DNA of 64,000 nt from an uncultured Oscillibacter sp. (GTDB lineage Bacteria; Bacillota; Clostridia; Oscillospirales; Oscillospiraceae). Positions 40,708 through 49,030 of the stretch are shown here, piece after piece. The stretch is taken from the NCBI GenBank assembly GCA_910588175.1, contig CAJUQQ010000006.1, positions 1 to 64,000 of the forward strand, read 5' to 3'. The notes below the pieces were generated by a model. The model was given only the letters and a program-made list of their open reading frames with translations. It ran no database searches and was not told the DNA's origin. A program made the position numbers and the translations under genes. The stretch's first letter is position 1. The number at the start of each line of letters is the position of its first letter.

Positions 40708-43185
40708 TTACGGATCCAGCTTCTTCAAATGCTTCGCCGCCGCTTTCAGCATCAGCTTTTTCTGTCCCGCGCCCTGGAAGTCCACCTGAATCAGCGCGTC
40801 GCCTCCCATGGGCTGGACGGACAGCACCGTGCCCTCTCCAAAGACGCCGTGGGCAATCCGGTCCCCCTTCTCCAGGGCGATGGAGGGGGCCGCCGTCTGG
40901 ACCGCGGTCCGGCGGGCCTCCTGGTAGGCGGGGCGGGCCGGACGGGCGTAGACCGGGGCGGACCGCTGGACCCCGGAACCGCCGGAGCCGCCGAAGCCGC
41001 CGCTTCCGTAGGCCGTGCCGCGGGTCCCGAAGGTCCCGCCGGGCTGAAGGTCCTTTCCCTCCCACTCCCGGTTCCCCTCCGGAATCTCCTCCAGGAAGCG
41101 GGAGAGGCGGTTGCTGGCAGTCTTGCCGTAGAGCATCCGCTGGCGGGCGTTGGTCAAGGTCAGCCGCTCCTTGGCCCGGGTCATGGCCACATAGCAGAGG
41201 CGACGCTCCTCCTCCAGCTCCTCCTCCTCAAACTGGGCGGAGCTGCCGGGGAAGATGCCCTCCTCCAGGCCCACCACGTACACCAGGGGAAACTCCAGCC
41301 CCTTGGCGGCGTGGATGGTCATCATGGTGACGCAGTCGTCGCTTTGCTCCAGGGAATCCAGGTCTGTGTACAGGGCGATCTCATTCAAAAATCCGGAGAG
41401 GGTGGCGTCCTCCGGCTGGCGGTCCAGGAAGCCCAGGATGTTGGATTTCAACTCCTGCACGTTTTCCAGGCGGCCCCGGCTCTCCATGTCGTTCTTGTCC
41501 TTTAGCGCCTGGGTGTAGCCCGTCCGCTCGCACACCGCGTCGTAAAACTCCGGCAGGGCCAGGGAGCCCCCGTCCTTCCGGAGGCCGTCGATGAGATCCG
41601 CGAATTTCAGCAGCTTGGCGGCGGCGCTTTTCAGCTCCGGGAACAGGTCCGCGTTGCGGATGATCTCGTAGAGGGAGGCCCCCTGGCTCTCCGCCAGGGC
41701 CGCCACCCGCTCCATAGTTGTGCCGCCGATGCCCCGGGCGGGGTTGTTCACAATCCGCCGGAGCCGGAGATCGTCCAGGGGGTTGTTCAGGACGCACAGG
41801 TAGGCCAGCATGTCCTTTACCTCCGCCCGGTCGAAGAACTTCATGCCTCCCACTACCTTATAGGGCACGCCGCTGCGCTTCATGGCGTATTCCAGGGCGT
41901 TGGACTGGGCGTTCATCCGGTAGAGGACGGCGGCGTCCCGGAACCGGGCCCCCCGGCCCACCTCCGTCAGGATGTCCCCCACCACAAAGGCGGCCTCGTC
42001 GCTCTCGCTCAGGGTGGTGCGGACCCGGACCTTCTCCCCGCCGCCGTTTTCCGTCCAGAGCGTCTTGCCCTTCCGGCCGGTGTTGTGCTCGATGACGGCG
42101 TTGGCCGCGTCCAGAATGTTCTGGGTGGAGCGGTAGTTCTGCTCCAGGCGGATGACCCGGGCCTCCTCGTACTGCTTCTCAAAGTTCAGGATGTTCTCAA
42201 TATTCGCCCCCCGGAAGCGGTAGATGGACTGGTCGTCGTCGCCTACCACGCAGAGGTTCCGGTATCCCCCGGCCAAAAGGCCGGTGAGGAGGTACTGGAG
42301 GTGGTTGGTGTCCTGGTACTCGTCTACCAGCACATAGCGGAACTTCTTCTGGTAGTATTCCAGCACCTCGGGTTCCTGCTTCAGCAGAGTGACGGTGTGG
42401 TAGATGATGTCGTCAAAGTCCAGGGCGCTGGCGGAGGCCAGCTTCTTCTGATAGGCGGCGTAAATCCTGGCGATCCGGGCCATCCGCCAGTCGGTCTCGG
42501 CCTGGTGCCGCTGGGCGAATTCCTCCGGGCTCAGGTAGCGGTCCTTGGCGGCGCTGATGACGGAGAGGACGTTTTTGGGCGGGAAGGTCTTGTCGTCCAG
42601 ATTCAGCTCCTTCAAAACGTCCTTCACCACCCGGCGGGAGTCGTCGGTGTCATAGATGGTGAAGTCCTTGGCGAAGCCCAGGCGGTCAATGTCCCGCCGG
42701 AGAACGCGGACGCAGGCGGAGTGAAAGGTGGAGGCCCACACGTCGTTGGCCATGGGCCCCAGACGGGCGGCCAGCCGCTCTTTCAACTCCCCCGCCGCCT
42801 TGTTGGTAAAGGTGATGGCGATGATCTCCCAGGGCCGGGGCACATCCACGGCGCAGAGCCGCCGGGCCCGGTCCGCCTCCTCCGGGGAGGGGTCCTGGGG
42901 AAAGGTTTCCAGAAAGGCCAGGTCCTCCGCCGACGCGCCCTCCGGGACGGAATCGGAGTCGCTGCCCCGGCCATAGGTCAGCAGGTTGTAGACCCGCTGA
43001 ATCAGGACGGTGGTCTTGCCGCTGCCGGCTCCGGCCAGGAGGAGCAGAGGGCCCTCGGTAGTCATGGCCGCCTGGCGCTGGGCGGGGTTCAGCCGCCGGA
43101 GATCTCCGGCGATGACCCGCCGCCGGGCGGCGATGTAGCGTTGGTTGAAGTCGTTCATAGCGTCACCAGTTTCCTTGTCGTTCAT
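40708..43185 (-). CDS. pcrA: UvrD/PcrA-type ATP-dependent DNA helicase
   Basis: The 825-residue superfamily 1 helicase has Walker A LLLLAGAGSGKTTVL (about 48-60), motif Ia ITFTNKAAGELKERL, motif II VDEYQDTNHLQY near 290, motif III VVGDDDQSIYRFRGA, motif IV RLEQNYRSTQNIL and motif VI YVAMTRAKERLTL near 670. The C-terminal linker is Gly-rich (GGTFGTRGTAYGSGGF) and the last 40 residues (DRIAHGVFGEGTVLSV) are the Tudor-like PcrA tail. It unwinds DNA 3'-5' in repair and rolling-circle replication. An upstream ATG with CAGGATT is used; a second in-frame ATGAACGAC is 9 codons in. Confidence 0.95.
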   Translation of the reverse strand: MNDKETGDAMNDFNQRYIAARRRVIAGDLRRLNPAQRQAAMTTEGPLLLLAGAGSGKTTVLIQRVYNLLTYGRGSDSDSVPEGASAEDLAFLETFPQDPSPEEADRARRLCAVDVPRPWEIIAITFTNKAAGELKERLAARLGPMANDVWASTFHSACVRVLRRDIDRLGFAKDFTIYDTDDSRRVVKDVLKELNLDDKTFPPKNVLSVISAAKDRYLSPEEFAQRHQAETDWRMARIARIYAAYQKKLASASALDFDDIIYHTVTLLKQEPEVLEYYQKKFRYVLVDEYQDTNHLQYLLTGLLAGGYRNLCVVGDDDQSIYRFRGANIENILNFEKQYEEARVIRLEQNYRSTQNILDAANAVIEHNTGRKGKTLWTENGGGEKVRVRTTLSESDEAAFVVGDILTEVGRGARFRDAAVLYRMNAQSNALEYAMKRSGVPYKVVGGMKFFDRAEVKDMLAYLCVLNNPLDDLRLRRIVNNPARGIGGTTMERVAALAESQGASLYEIIRNADLFPELKSAAAKLLKFADLIDGLRKDGGSLALPEFYDAVCERTGYTQALKDKNDMESRGRLENVQELKSNILGFLDRQPEDATLSGFLNEIALYTDLDSLEQSDDCVTMMTIHAAKGLEFPLVYVVGLEEGIFPGSSAQFEEEELEEERRLCYVAMTRAKERLTLTNARQRMLYGKTASNRLSRFLEEIPEGNREWEGKDLQPGGTFGTRGTAYGSGGFGGSGGSGVQRSAPVYARPARPAYQEARRTAVQTAAPSIALEKGDRIAHGVFGEGTVLSVQPMGGDALIQVDFQGAGQKKLMLKAAAKHLKKLDP

Positions 43186-43249
43186 ATGGAATCCTGTCTA
43201 TTCTAGGGCAAAATCCGCCCCGGGTCAAGAGCGGAAGCCCGCCCGGGCC

Positions 43250-43283
43250 GAAAAAACCGGGCGGACCCTTGGGTCCGCCCGGC
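43250..43283 (-). terminator. Terminator of the zinc-ribbon membrane gene
   Basis: GCCGGGCGGACCC and GGGTCCGCCCGG form a 12-bp stem; the minus-strand T-tract TTTTTT follows. Confidence 0.85.
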
Positions 43284-43295
43284 GAATGCCGCGGC

Positions 43296-44144
43296 TCAGT
43301 CCCCCAGCGGGGGCTGCCAGGTCCGAAACGCCTTGGCCGTCCGCCAGAGATAGACCATCTCCAGAACCTCCAGAACCAGCAGGGCCAGACAGCAGACCAC
43401 CGCCAGCGGAAAGCCGATGAAAATCAGCAGCAACAGCAGCAGAATGGAGGCGGCCAGTCCGTACATCACCCAGACGGTGTATTTCCAAAGCCGCCGCCAC
43501 CGCTCCGACAGCGCGTCGTCCACCCCGGCCAGCACAAGGGCGTGGGCCCGATAGGCAAGGTAATTCCGGCAAAACCCCAGGGCGAGAGCCCCCAGATTCA
43601 ACACGGTCAGCGCCGGATGCTCCCCCGGGAGAATCCATGTAAGAAGGCACAGGGCAGAGAGGGCAAGCTGACACAAGGAGGCGGTTTGATATTCCCGCCG
43701 CACCGGCCCCAGCCGCCAGAAAAAGAAGGCGCAGGCCAGGAAACAGACGCAGCTCAAGACCGTCCCCACGGCGTCCAGTCTGGGGAAAAACTGGCTCAGC
43801 AGGCCCAGGAAAACACCTCCCACCTCCCGGGGCGCCACCAGCCAGAACAACAGCCACAGCCACTTTCCCAGAACGGGGGCCTGTTCCGTCAGCGTCTCCC
43901 GCCGGACCCGCTCCTCCTCCCGGCGGCGGAACTCCCGGGCGGGAACCTCGTCCCGCTCCGCCTGGAGGGGGCAGCCGCTCAAATGGCCGCAGGTATCGCA
44001 GCGCTGGTGGCCCTTCTCCCGGCAGCAGGCGGCGATGCCGCAGGGGCCGGAGAAACGCTTTCCCATCCCCTCCTCGCAGCCGGGGCAGTTCAGCCGTTCG
44101 CTCCACGCGCAGGATCCGCAGTCCTTTCCGCAATAGCTCTCCAT
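43296..44144 (-). CDS. Membrane protein with N-terminal Cys-rich (zinc-ribbon-like) domain
   Basis: The 282-residue protein has a Cys-rich head (about 4-60): YCGKDCGSCAW, LNCPGCEEG, CGIAACCREKG and RCDTCGHLSGC, which can hold two metal ions. A basic linker (REFRRREEERVRRE) follows, then six or seven membrane segments from about 88. AAAAAGGAGGGCGCGAGT precedes the ATG at 44144. It is monocistronic. The head is reminiscent of DUF3795-type domains; the function is unknown. Confidence 0.65.
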   Translation of the reverse strand: MESYCGKDCGSCAWSERLNCPGCEEGMGKRFSGPCGIAACCREKGHQRCDTCGHLSGCPLQAERDEVPAREFRRREEERVRRETLTEQAPVLGKWLWLLFWLVAPREVGGVFLGLLSQFFPRLDAVGTVLSCVCFLACAFFFWRLGPVRREYQTASLCQLALSALCLLTWILPGEHPALTVLNLGALALGFCRNYLAYRAHALVLAGVDDALSERWRRLWKYTVWVMYGLAASILLLLLLIFIGFPLAVVCCLALLVLEVLEMVYLWRTAKAFRTWQPPLGD

Positions 44145-44313
44145 ACTCGCGCCCTCCTTTTTGATCATTCTAGCACGGATTTCCGGTGATTTCCCAACAA
44201 AACGGTTACAGTTTTCCGCCCCCGCCGGAGGGATTCTTTCCCATTCCCGCCGCCTTTGACCGGCTCCGCCGCGAAAACCCGGCCCATCCGGCGGGAATTC
44301 TTCCAAGTTTTTA

Positions 44314-44343
44314 TTGACACCTTTTAAGGAACTATGGTATACT
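44314..44343 (+). promoter_or_regulatory. Promoter of the rpmH operon
   Basis: TTGACA, 18 bp, TATACT with TATGG extension. The leader of about 125 bases contains a CCGCCCG/CGGGCGG hairpin. No DnaA boxes (TTATCCACA) are found in 44145-44470, and I see no gene there. Confidence 0.8.
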
Positions 44344-44473
44344 GTCCCATGCGTCCCTGTGACGCTGTAAGTTTGTCTGCCGCGCCGCCCGTTTTGAAGC
44401 CGGGCGGTGTTGGGAAAGCGCCGCCTCCGGTCAAAGACGGGGCGGACGGAATATGGACAGGAGGTGTCTCAGC

Positions 44474-44614
44474 ATGGCAACGAAACGTACCTATCAGCCC
44501 AAGAAGCTCCACGGCCAGAAGGTCCACGGCTTCCGCAAGCGCATGGCCACCGCCAACGGCCGCAAGGTCCTGGCCCGCCGCCGCGCCAAGGGCCGCGCCC
44601 GCCTCTCTTATTGA
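44474..44614 (+). CDS. rpmH: 50S ribosomal protein L34
   Basis: The 46-residue basic protein [20 protein letters not shown]...[19 protein letters not shown] is unmistakably L34, two residues longer than the usual 44. CAGGAGGTGTCTCAGC precedes the ATG. It begins the conserved rpmH-rnpA-yidD-yidC-khpB operon. Confidence 0.97.
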   Translation: MATKRTYQPKKLHGQKVHGFRKRMATANGRKVLARRRAKGRARLSY

Positions 44615-44714
44615 GCGGCAGGAGACACTTGAACACGAGTCCTGACAGGGGCGGCTGGAATTGTTCGGATTCCTCCGTCCCTTGTACTGGTTCTCGGGAC
44701 TGGGGGAGTGGGTC

Positions 44715-45059
44715 ATGAAAGCCTCGGTGACGCTGAAAAAAAATCACGAGTTCCGCCGCTTGTATCAAAAGGGCGCGTCGGCGGTGGCGGGGGGCATGGT
44801 GCTCTACTGCCGGAAAAACCGCCTGGGCCGCAACCGGGTGGGCTTCACGGTTTCCGTGAAGCTGGGAAACGCCGTGAAGCGGAACCGGGCCCGCCGCCGC
44901 CTGCGGGAGGTCTACCGGCTGAACAGCCCCCGGCTCTCGCAGGGCTGGGATCTGATTCTGGTGGCCCGGGGAAGGACGCTGTCCGCCCCCTGGCGGGAGC
45001 TGAACGACAGCTTTCTCCGCCTGAGCCGGAAGCTGGGCCTTCTGGGGGACAAGCCATGA
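44715..45059 (+). CDS. rnpA: Ribonuclease P protein component
   Basis: The 114-residue basic protein has the RNR signature [18 protein letters not shown] near residue 57, which contacts the RNase P RNA. It starts at [17 protein letters not shown], with GGGGGAGTGGGTC upstream; a longer frame from 44661 has no ribosome site. Its stop overlaps yidD by ATGA. Confidence 0.95.
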   Translation: MKASVTLKKNHEFRRLYQKGASAVAGGMVLYCRKNRLGRNRVGFTVSVKLGNAVKRNRARRRLREVYRLNSPRLSQGWDLILVARGRTLSAPWRELNDSFLRLSRKLGLLGDKP

Positions 45060-45265
45060 GGCGCCTGCTGATCGGGCTGGTGCGGTTTTACCAGCGGAAC
45101 ATTTCCCCCTGCCGTCCCCGGTGCTGCAACTACATCCCCACCTGCTCCCAGTACGCCGTGGAGGCCCTGGAGAAGTACGGGGCCGTAAAGGGCAGCTGGC
45201 TCGCGTTCAAGAGGATTTTGCGCTGTAACCCCTTTCATAAGGGGGGTTACGATCCCGTGCCTTGA
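45056..45265 (+). CDS. yidD: Membrane protein insertion efficiency factor
   Basis: The 69-residue protein reads [56 protein letters not shown], the classic YidD sequence with its N-terminal amphipathic helix and conserved cysteines. It starts 4 bases inside the rnpA stop. It assists YidC in inserting membrane proteins. Confidence 0.95.
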   Translation: MRRLLIGLVRFYQRNISPCRPRCCNYIPTCSQYAVEALEKYGAVKGSWLAFKRILRCNPFHKGGYDPVP

Positions 45266-45324
45266 GGGGGAGGGGAGGCCGGAAACCGTCCCTCCTCCAC
45301 TGAACAAAACGAGAGGAACAAATT

Positions 45325-46485
45325 ATGTTTTCAACCATTGGATACGTTATCTGTATCCCCTTCGCCTGGCTGGTCCGGCTCTTTTATAACCTGACGGGCT
45401 CCTACGCCATGGCCATCATCCTCTTTACCCTGGTGGTCAAGCTGATTATGCTGCCCTTCCAGATGAAGTCCAAGAAGAGCATGATGCGCATGAGCCGCAT
45501 GTCCGGCCGGCTTCAGGAAATCCAGAAGAAATACGCCAACAACCAGGCCAAGCAGTCCGAGGAGATGCAGAAGCTCTACGCCGAGGAGGGGGTCAACCCC
45601 ATGTCCGGCTGCCTGTGGAGCCTGCTGCCCTTCCCCATTCTGCTGGCCCTGTACTCCATCATCCGCCAGCCCATCACCCACTTCATGATGCTGAGTCAGG
45701 ATGTGGTGCAGCAGTTGGTGGACGCCGTGACCAAAGCCGGGCTGGACGTCACCAGCATTGTGCAGATGAAGGACGGCGCCGCCGTGGTCAAGGACGGAAT
45801 TACCCAGCTTTTGCCCTATGGACAGATCAACCTGGTAAAGACCATCACCTCCGAGATGCCGGAACTGGGCGGCACGGTGGACGGCTGGGTCAATATGAAC
45901 TACACCTCCTTCGGGCTGGACATGGCGGCCAACCCCTGGAGCATGGTCACCGGGTTTACCTTCACCTGGGCCGCCATCGGCCTGATTCTGATCCCCATTC
46001 TGGCCGGCGGAAGCCAGTGGATTATGACCAAGATCACCATGAAGCACCAGCCCCAGACGGACCCCTCCGCCGCCAGCGCCAACCGCATGATGATGTTCAT
46101 GCCCCTGTTCTCCGTGTATATCGCCTTCACCATGCCCGCCGCCCTGGGCGTGTACTGGATTGCCCAGAGCGCCTTTGCCGCCGTGCAGGAGTATTTTATG
46201 GGTGCCTTCTTCAACAAGAGGCTGGAGGAGGAGGAGAACGCCCGCTATGAGGCCCGCCAGGCGGAGCGGAAGCGGAAAATGGAGGAGGCCAAGGTCCTCC
46301 AGGAGCAGCAGCGCCAGCAGGGCGTCCAGAAACAAACCCTGAAGGAAAAGCAGAAGGCCGCCCGGGAAGCCAAGGCCGCCAAAGCCGCCAAGGCCGGAGC
46401 CGCCACCACGGAGGCCGGCCGGGTAGGGGAGCGGCCCTACGCCAGGGGACGGGCCTATAAGCCGGACCGCTATGACGAAACGTAA
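45325..46485 (+). CDS. yidC: Membrane protein insertase YidC/Oxa1 family
   Basis: The 386-residue protein has five membrane segments, the first at about 5-24, and the MAIILFTLVVKLIMLPFQ helix bearing the conserved positively charged groove. A large external insertion (about 135-190) lies between the third and fourth segments, longer than in B. subtilis SpoIIIJ. The C-terminal tail is a Lys/Glu/Ala-rich coil. No lipobox is seen. GAGAGGAACAAATT precedes the ATG. It inserts proteins together with YidD. Confidence 0.95.
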   Translation: MFSTIGYVICIPFAWLVRLFYNLTGSYAMAIILFTLVVKLIMLPFQMKSKKSMMRMSRMSGRLQEIQKKYANNQAKQSEEMQKLYAEEGVNPMSGCLWSLLPFPILLALYSIIRQPITHFMMLSQDVVQQLVDAVTKAGLDVTSIVQMKDGAAVVKDGITQLLPYGQINLVKTITSEMPELGGTVDGWVNMNYTSFGLDMAANPWSMVTGFTFTWAAIGLILIPILAGGSQWIMTKITMKHQPQTDPSAASANRMMMFMPLFSVYIAFTMPAALGVYWIAQSAFAAVQEYFMGAFFNKRLEEEENARYEARQAERKRKMEEAKVLQEQQRQQGVQKQTLKEKQKAAREAKAAKAAKAGAATTEAGRVGERPYARGRAYKPDRYDET

Positions 46486-46500
46486 AAGGTGGAAGCCGTT

Positions 46501-47373
46501 ATGAGAGACTATATTGATGTCACGGGCAAGAACGAGGACGAGGCCATCTCCAAGGCCCTGGCCCAGCTGGCTCTGGACCGGGACGACGTGTCCGTGGAGG
46601 TTCTGGAGCGGGCCAAATCCGGTTTCTTAGGCTTAGGCGCCTGCCCGGCAAAGATCCGCGTGTATTACGGCCCGGAGGAGGAAATCCTTCCCCCGCCACC
46701 CCCGCCGGCGGCCAAGCCGGAGCCCATCCCGGAGGAAGCGCTCAAGCCCCAGGCCGCCCCGGAAAAGCGGGAGCGGCCCGAGCGCAGGGAGCGACCGCCC
46801 CGGGAGAAGAAGGAGCGCGCCGTCCCTGAAAAGAAGGAGCGGCCCGCCGAACCCCGCCGGGAGGAACCCGCGCTCTTCCAGCCCGCCCCCCTGGGCGAGG
46901 AGGTGGACGACGAAAAGGCCGCGGCCATCAAGACCTTCCTTACCGGGCTGTTGGAGCACATGGACAGCGTCGCCCAGGTAAAGGTGTACCTTCCCGAGAA
47001 GGGCCGGTACAAGGTCATTTTGGAGGGCCAAGGCCTGGGGGCCCTCATCGGCCGCCGGGGGGAGACCCTGGACGCCATTCAGCAGCTAACCAGCTACGCC
47101 GTGAACCGGGACGGCGGACCCCGGGTCCGCATCCATTTGGACGCGGAGAACTACCGGGCCAAGCGGGAGCAGAGCCTCCAACACCTGGCCCGGAAGGTGG
47201 CGGGCAAGGTGGTCCGCTACCGCCGCAGCGTTACGCTGGAGCCCATGAACGCCTATGAGCGGCATGTGATTCACACGGCCCTTCAGGACTTCGACGGCGT
47301 GACCACCTACTCCACCGGCACGGACCCCAACCGCCGGGTGGTGGTGGCTCCGGACCGGAGCGAGCGGCATTGA
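46501..47373 (+). CDS. khpB: Jag/KhpB RNA-binding protein
   Basis: The 290-residue protein has an N-terminal Jag domain (about 1-50; AKSGFLGLGACPAKI), a long Pro/Glu/Arg-rich linker (about 58-135), a KH domain (about 150-215; GALIGRRGETLDAIQQL) and a C-terminal R3H domain (about 220-285; LEPMNAYERHVIH). KhpB binds many RNAs and affects cell division and elongation in Gram-positives. The ATG at 46501 is chosen over a GTG four codons earlier because AAAGGTGG lies 9 bp before it. It ends the operon. Confidence 0.93.
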   Translation: MRDYIDVTGKNEDEAISKALAQLALDRDDVSVEVLERAKSGFLGLGACPAKIRVYYGPEEEILPPPPPPAAKPEPIPEEALKPQAAPEKRERPERRERPPREKKERAVPEKKERPAEPRREEPALFQPAPLGEEVDDEKAAAIKTFLTGLLEHMDSVAQVKVYLPEKGRYKVILEGQGLGALIGRRGETLDAIQQLTSYAVNRDGGPRVRIHLDAENYRAKREQSLQHLARKVAGKVVRYRRSVTLEPMNAYERHVIHTALQDFDGVTTYSTGTDPNRRVVVAPDRSERH

Positions 47374-47374
47374 A

Positions 47375-47414
47375 AAAAAGAGAGGCCAGCCTGACAGCTG
47401 GCCTCTCTTCTTAT
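47375..47414 (+). terminator. Terminator of the rpmH-khpB operon
   Basis: AGAGAGGCCAGC and GCTGGCCTCTCT, loop CTGACA, then TCTTATTT. Confidence 0.9.
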
Positions 47415-47510
47415 TTCCCCCGCAGCCGCCGATTTTTATGAAAGGCGTTTTCGCGGGGCGGCGCATGTTCGCCGTCTTCCCCAAAACTCAACCGAGACCG
47501 GGCCGGAAAT

Positions 47511-47550
47511 CGTAAGAAATTCGTAAGGTTTTTGTCAAGCCGTTTGTAAG
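47511..47550 (+). promoter_or_regulatory. Array of phased direct repeats, candidate response-regulator site
   Basis: CGTAAG at 47511 and 47522, TGTCAAG at 47533 and TGTAAG at 47545 recur every 11-12 bp, the pitch of OmpR/PhoB-type boxes. The site is 90-130 bp upstream of the S41 lipoprotein gene. Confidence 0.4.
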
Positions 47551-47637
47551 ATTTTCCTGTTACCATGAGGGAAACCCAGGCGCTGTCCCGTATAGGGAAG
47601 CAGCGGGACGCCGCCGAAGGAAAAAGGAGACGATTTT

Positions 47638-48894
47638 ATGAAACGAGTATGGATTTCCCTGACCCTGGTCCTCTGCCTGCTTTTGAGCGCCTGCGCCGCC
47701 CCGGCGGAGCCGGAGGGCAAATGGGACCCGGCCCTGAAAAACGCCCTGGGGCTGACCCAGGAGCAGCGGTTGGAGGACTACGACTACTTTGTCAAAACCC
47801 TCAAGGACAGCTATCTCTGCCTGGGCGTTCACGACCGGGAGAACCCGGAGGACCCGGCGGAGGAGGTCTTTGCGGATTACCGGAAGACGATTCTTGAAAA
47901 CGACAGCGACCAGGCCTTCTACTCCGCCGTTTACAGCTCCCTCTACCGCCTGGGGCCCTATGGGCACCTCTGGATCATCGAGCCGGAGGACTACCGGGGG
48001 ATGCTGGACTGGTGCCGGACGGAGGACACCACCGGCCGGGAGCGGTGGAAGGAGCTTATCGAGGCCTCGGAGGAATCCTACAAAACGCTGCAAGCCTATC
48101 TGGACGCCCTGGGAGACGAGGACGGCGGCTCCTGGAGCGGCGGCGAGGCGGGGGAGAACCTTCACACCCTCCTGCTGCCGGAAGCGGGAGTCGCCTATTT
48201 GAAGGTGGACAGCTTTCTGGCGGACTATGACCCGGACTACAAAAAAGAGGCCCAGGCTATCCGGGACTTCTACGACGCCGCCGGGGGCTGCACGGACCTC
48301 ATCATCGACCTGACGGACAACAGCGGCGGAAACGAGGGCTACTGGCAGGACCTGCTGACGGCTCCGCTGGCGGACGAACCCCTGTCCTGCACGAACTACG
48401 CCCTGCTGGCGGACAGCGAGAACAACCGGCCTTACATCGACAATGTATTCGCCCCCTCGGACCTGCGTCCCATCGCGGAGCTGCCGGAGCTGCCCAAGCT
48501 GGAGCGGCAGGGCCTGGAGGCCGCCACTCATTTTGTGGAGAGCACCCTCCGGGTGGAACCGGCGGCAAAGCGGGCGGCGTTCCATGGCCGGGTGTGGCTT
48601 CTGGTTGGGCCCATGGTCTACTCCGCCAGCGAGTCGTTCGCGGTATTCTGCCAGGCCACGGGCTTTGCCACCCTGGTGGGAAGCCGGACCGGCGGAGACG
48701 GCATCGGAGCCCTGAATCCGGTGATGATGCGCCTTCCCAACAGCGGCATTTTAATCCAGTACACGATGATGTACGGCCTGAACCCGGACGGCAGCAGCAG
48801 CGAGGAGGCGGGCACTACGCCGGACGTCCTCTCCCCGGCGGGGGAACCGGCGCTGGTGACGGCCCTCCGGGCTATTCAGGCGGCCCAAGGATAG
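47638..48894 (+). CDS. S41-family peptidase-like lipoprotein
   Basis: The 418-residue protein has a lipoprotein signal (MKRVWISLTLVLCLLLSAC, Cys19) and a C-terminal tail-protease fold. LIIDLTDNSGGNEGYW near 222 is the S41 core strand and VYSASESFAVFCQATGFATL near 328 carries the candidate catalytic Ser; GSRTGGDGIG follows. No PDZ domain is seen, and the expected Lys of the dyad is not obvious, so activity is uncertain. AAAAGGAGACGATTTT precedes the ATG. Confidence 0.85.
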   Translation: MKRVWISLTLVLCLLLSACAAPAEPEGKWDPALKNALGLTQEQRLEDYDYFVKTLKDSYLCLGVHDRENPEDPAEEVFADYRKTILENDSDQAFYSAVYSSLYRLGPYGHLWIIEPEDYRGMLDWCRTEDTTGRERWKELIEASEESYKTLQAYLDALGDEDGGSWSGGEAGENLHTLLLPEAGVAYLKVDSFLADYDPDYKKEAQAIRDFYDAAGGCTDLIIDLTDNSGGNEGYWQDLLTAPLADEPLSCTNYALLADSENNRPYIDNVFAPSDLRPIAELPELPKLERQGLEAATHFVESTLRVEPAAKRAAFHGRVWLLVGPMVYSASESFAVFCQATGFATLVGSRTGGDGIGALNPVMMRLPNSGILIQYTMMYGLNPDGSSSEEAGTTPDVLSPAGEPALVTALRAIQAAQG

Positions 48895-48980
48895 GGGAAA
48901 CATCCCCCCGCCTCCCGCTGTGGAGAGACGGCGGTGGATTCATGCCCTACGTTAACAATTGACAGCCTGAAAAAATCCGC

Positions 48981-49022
48981 AGAAGGGCTCCGCCCGGCTT
49001 TTGCCGGGCGGAGCCCTTCTTC
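48981..49022. terminator. Bidirectional terminator between the S41 and rqcH genes
   Basis: AGAAGGGCTCCGCCCGGC and GCCGGGCGGAGCCCTTCT, loop TTTT; an 18-bp perfect stem. Confidence 0.9.
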
Positions 49023-49030
49023 CCGCGCCC

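Noticed and set aside
44145..44313. Possible replication origin ahead of rpmH
   Set aside because: No TTATCCACA-type DnaA boxes or AT-rich unwinding region are present, and dnaA is absent.
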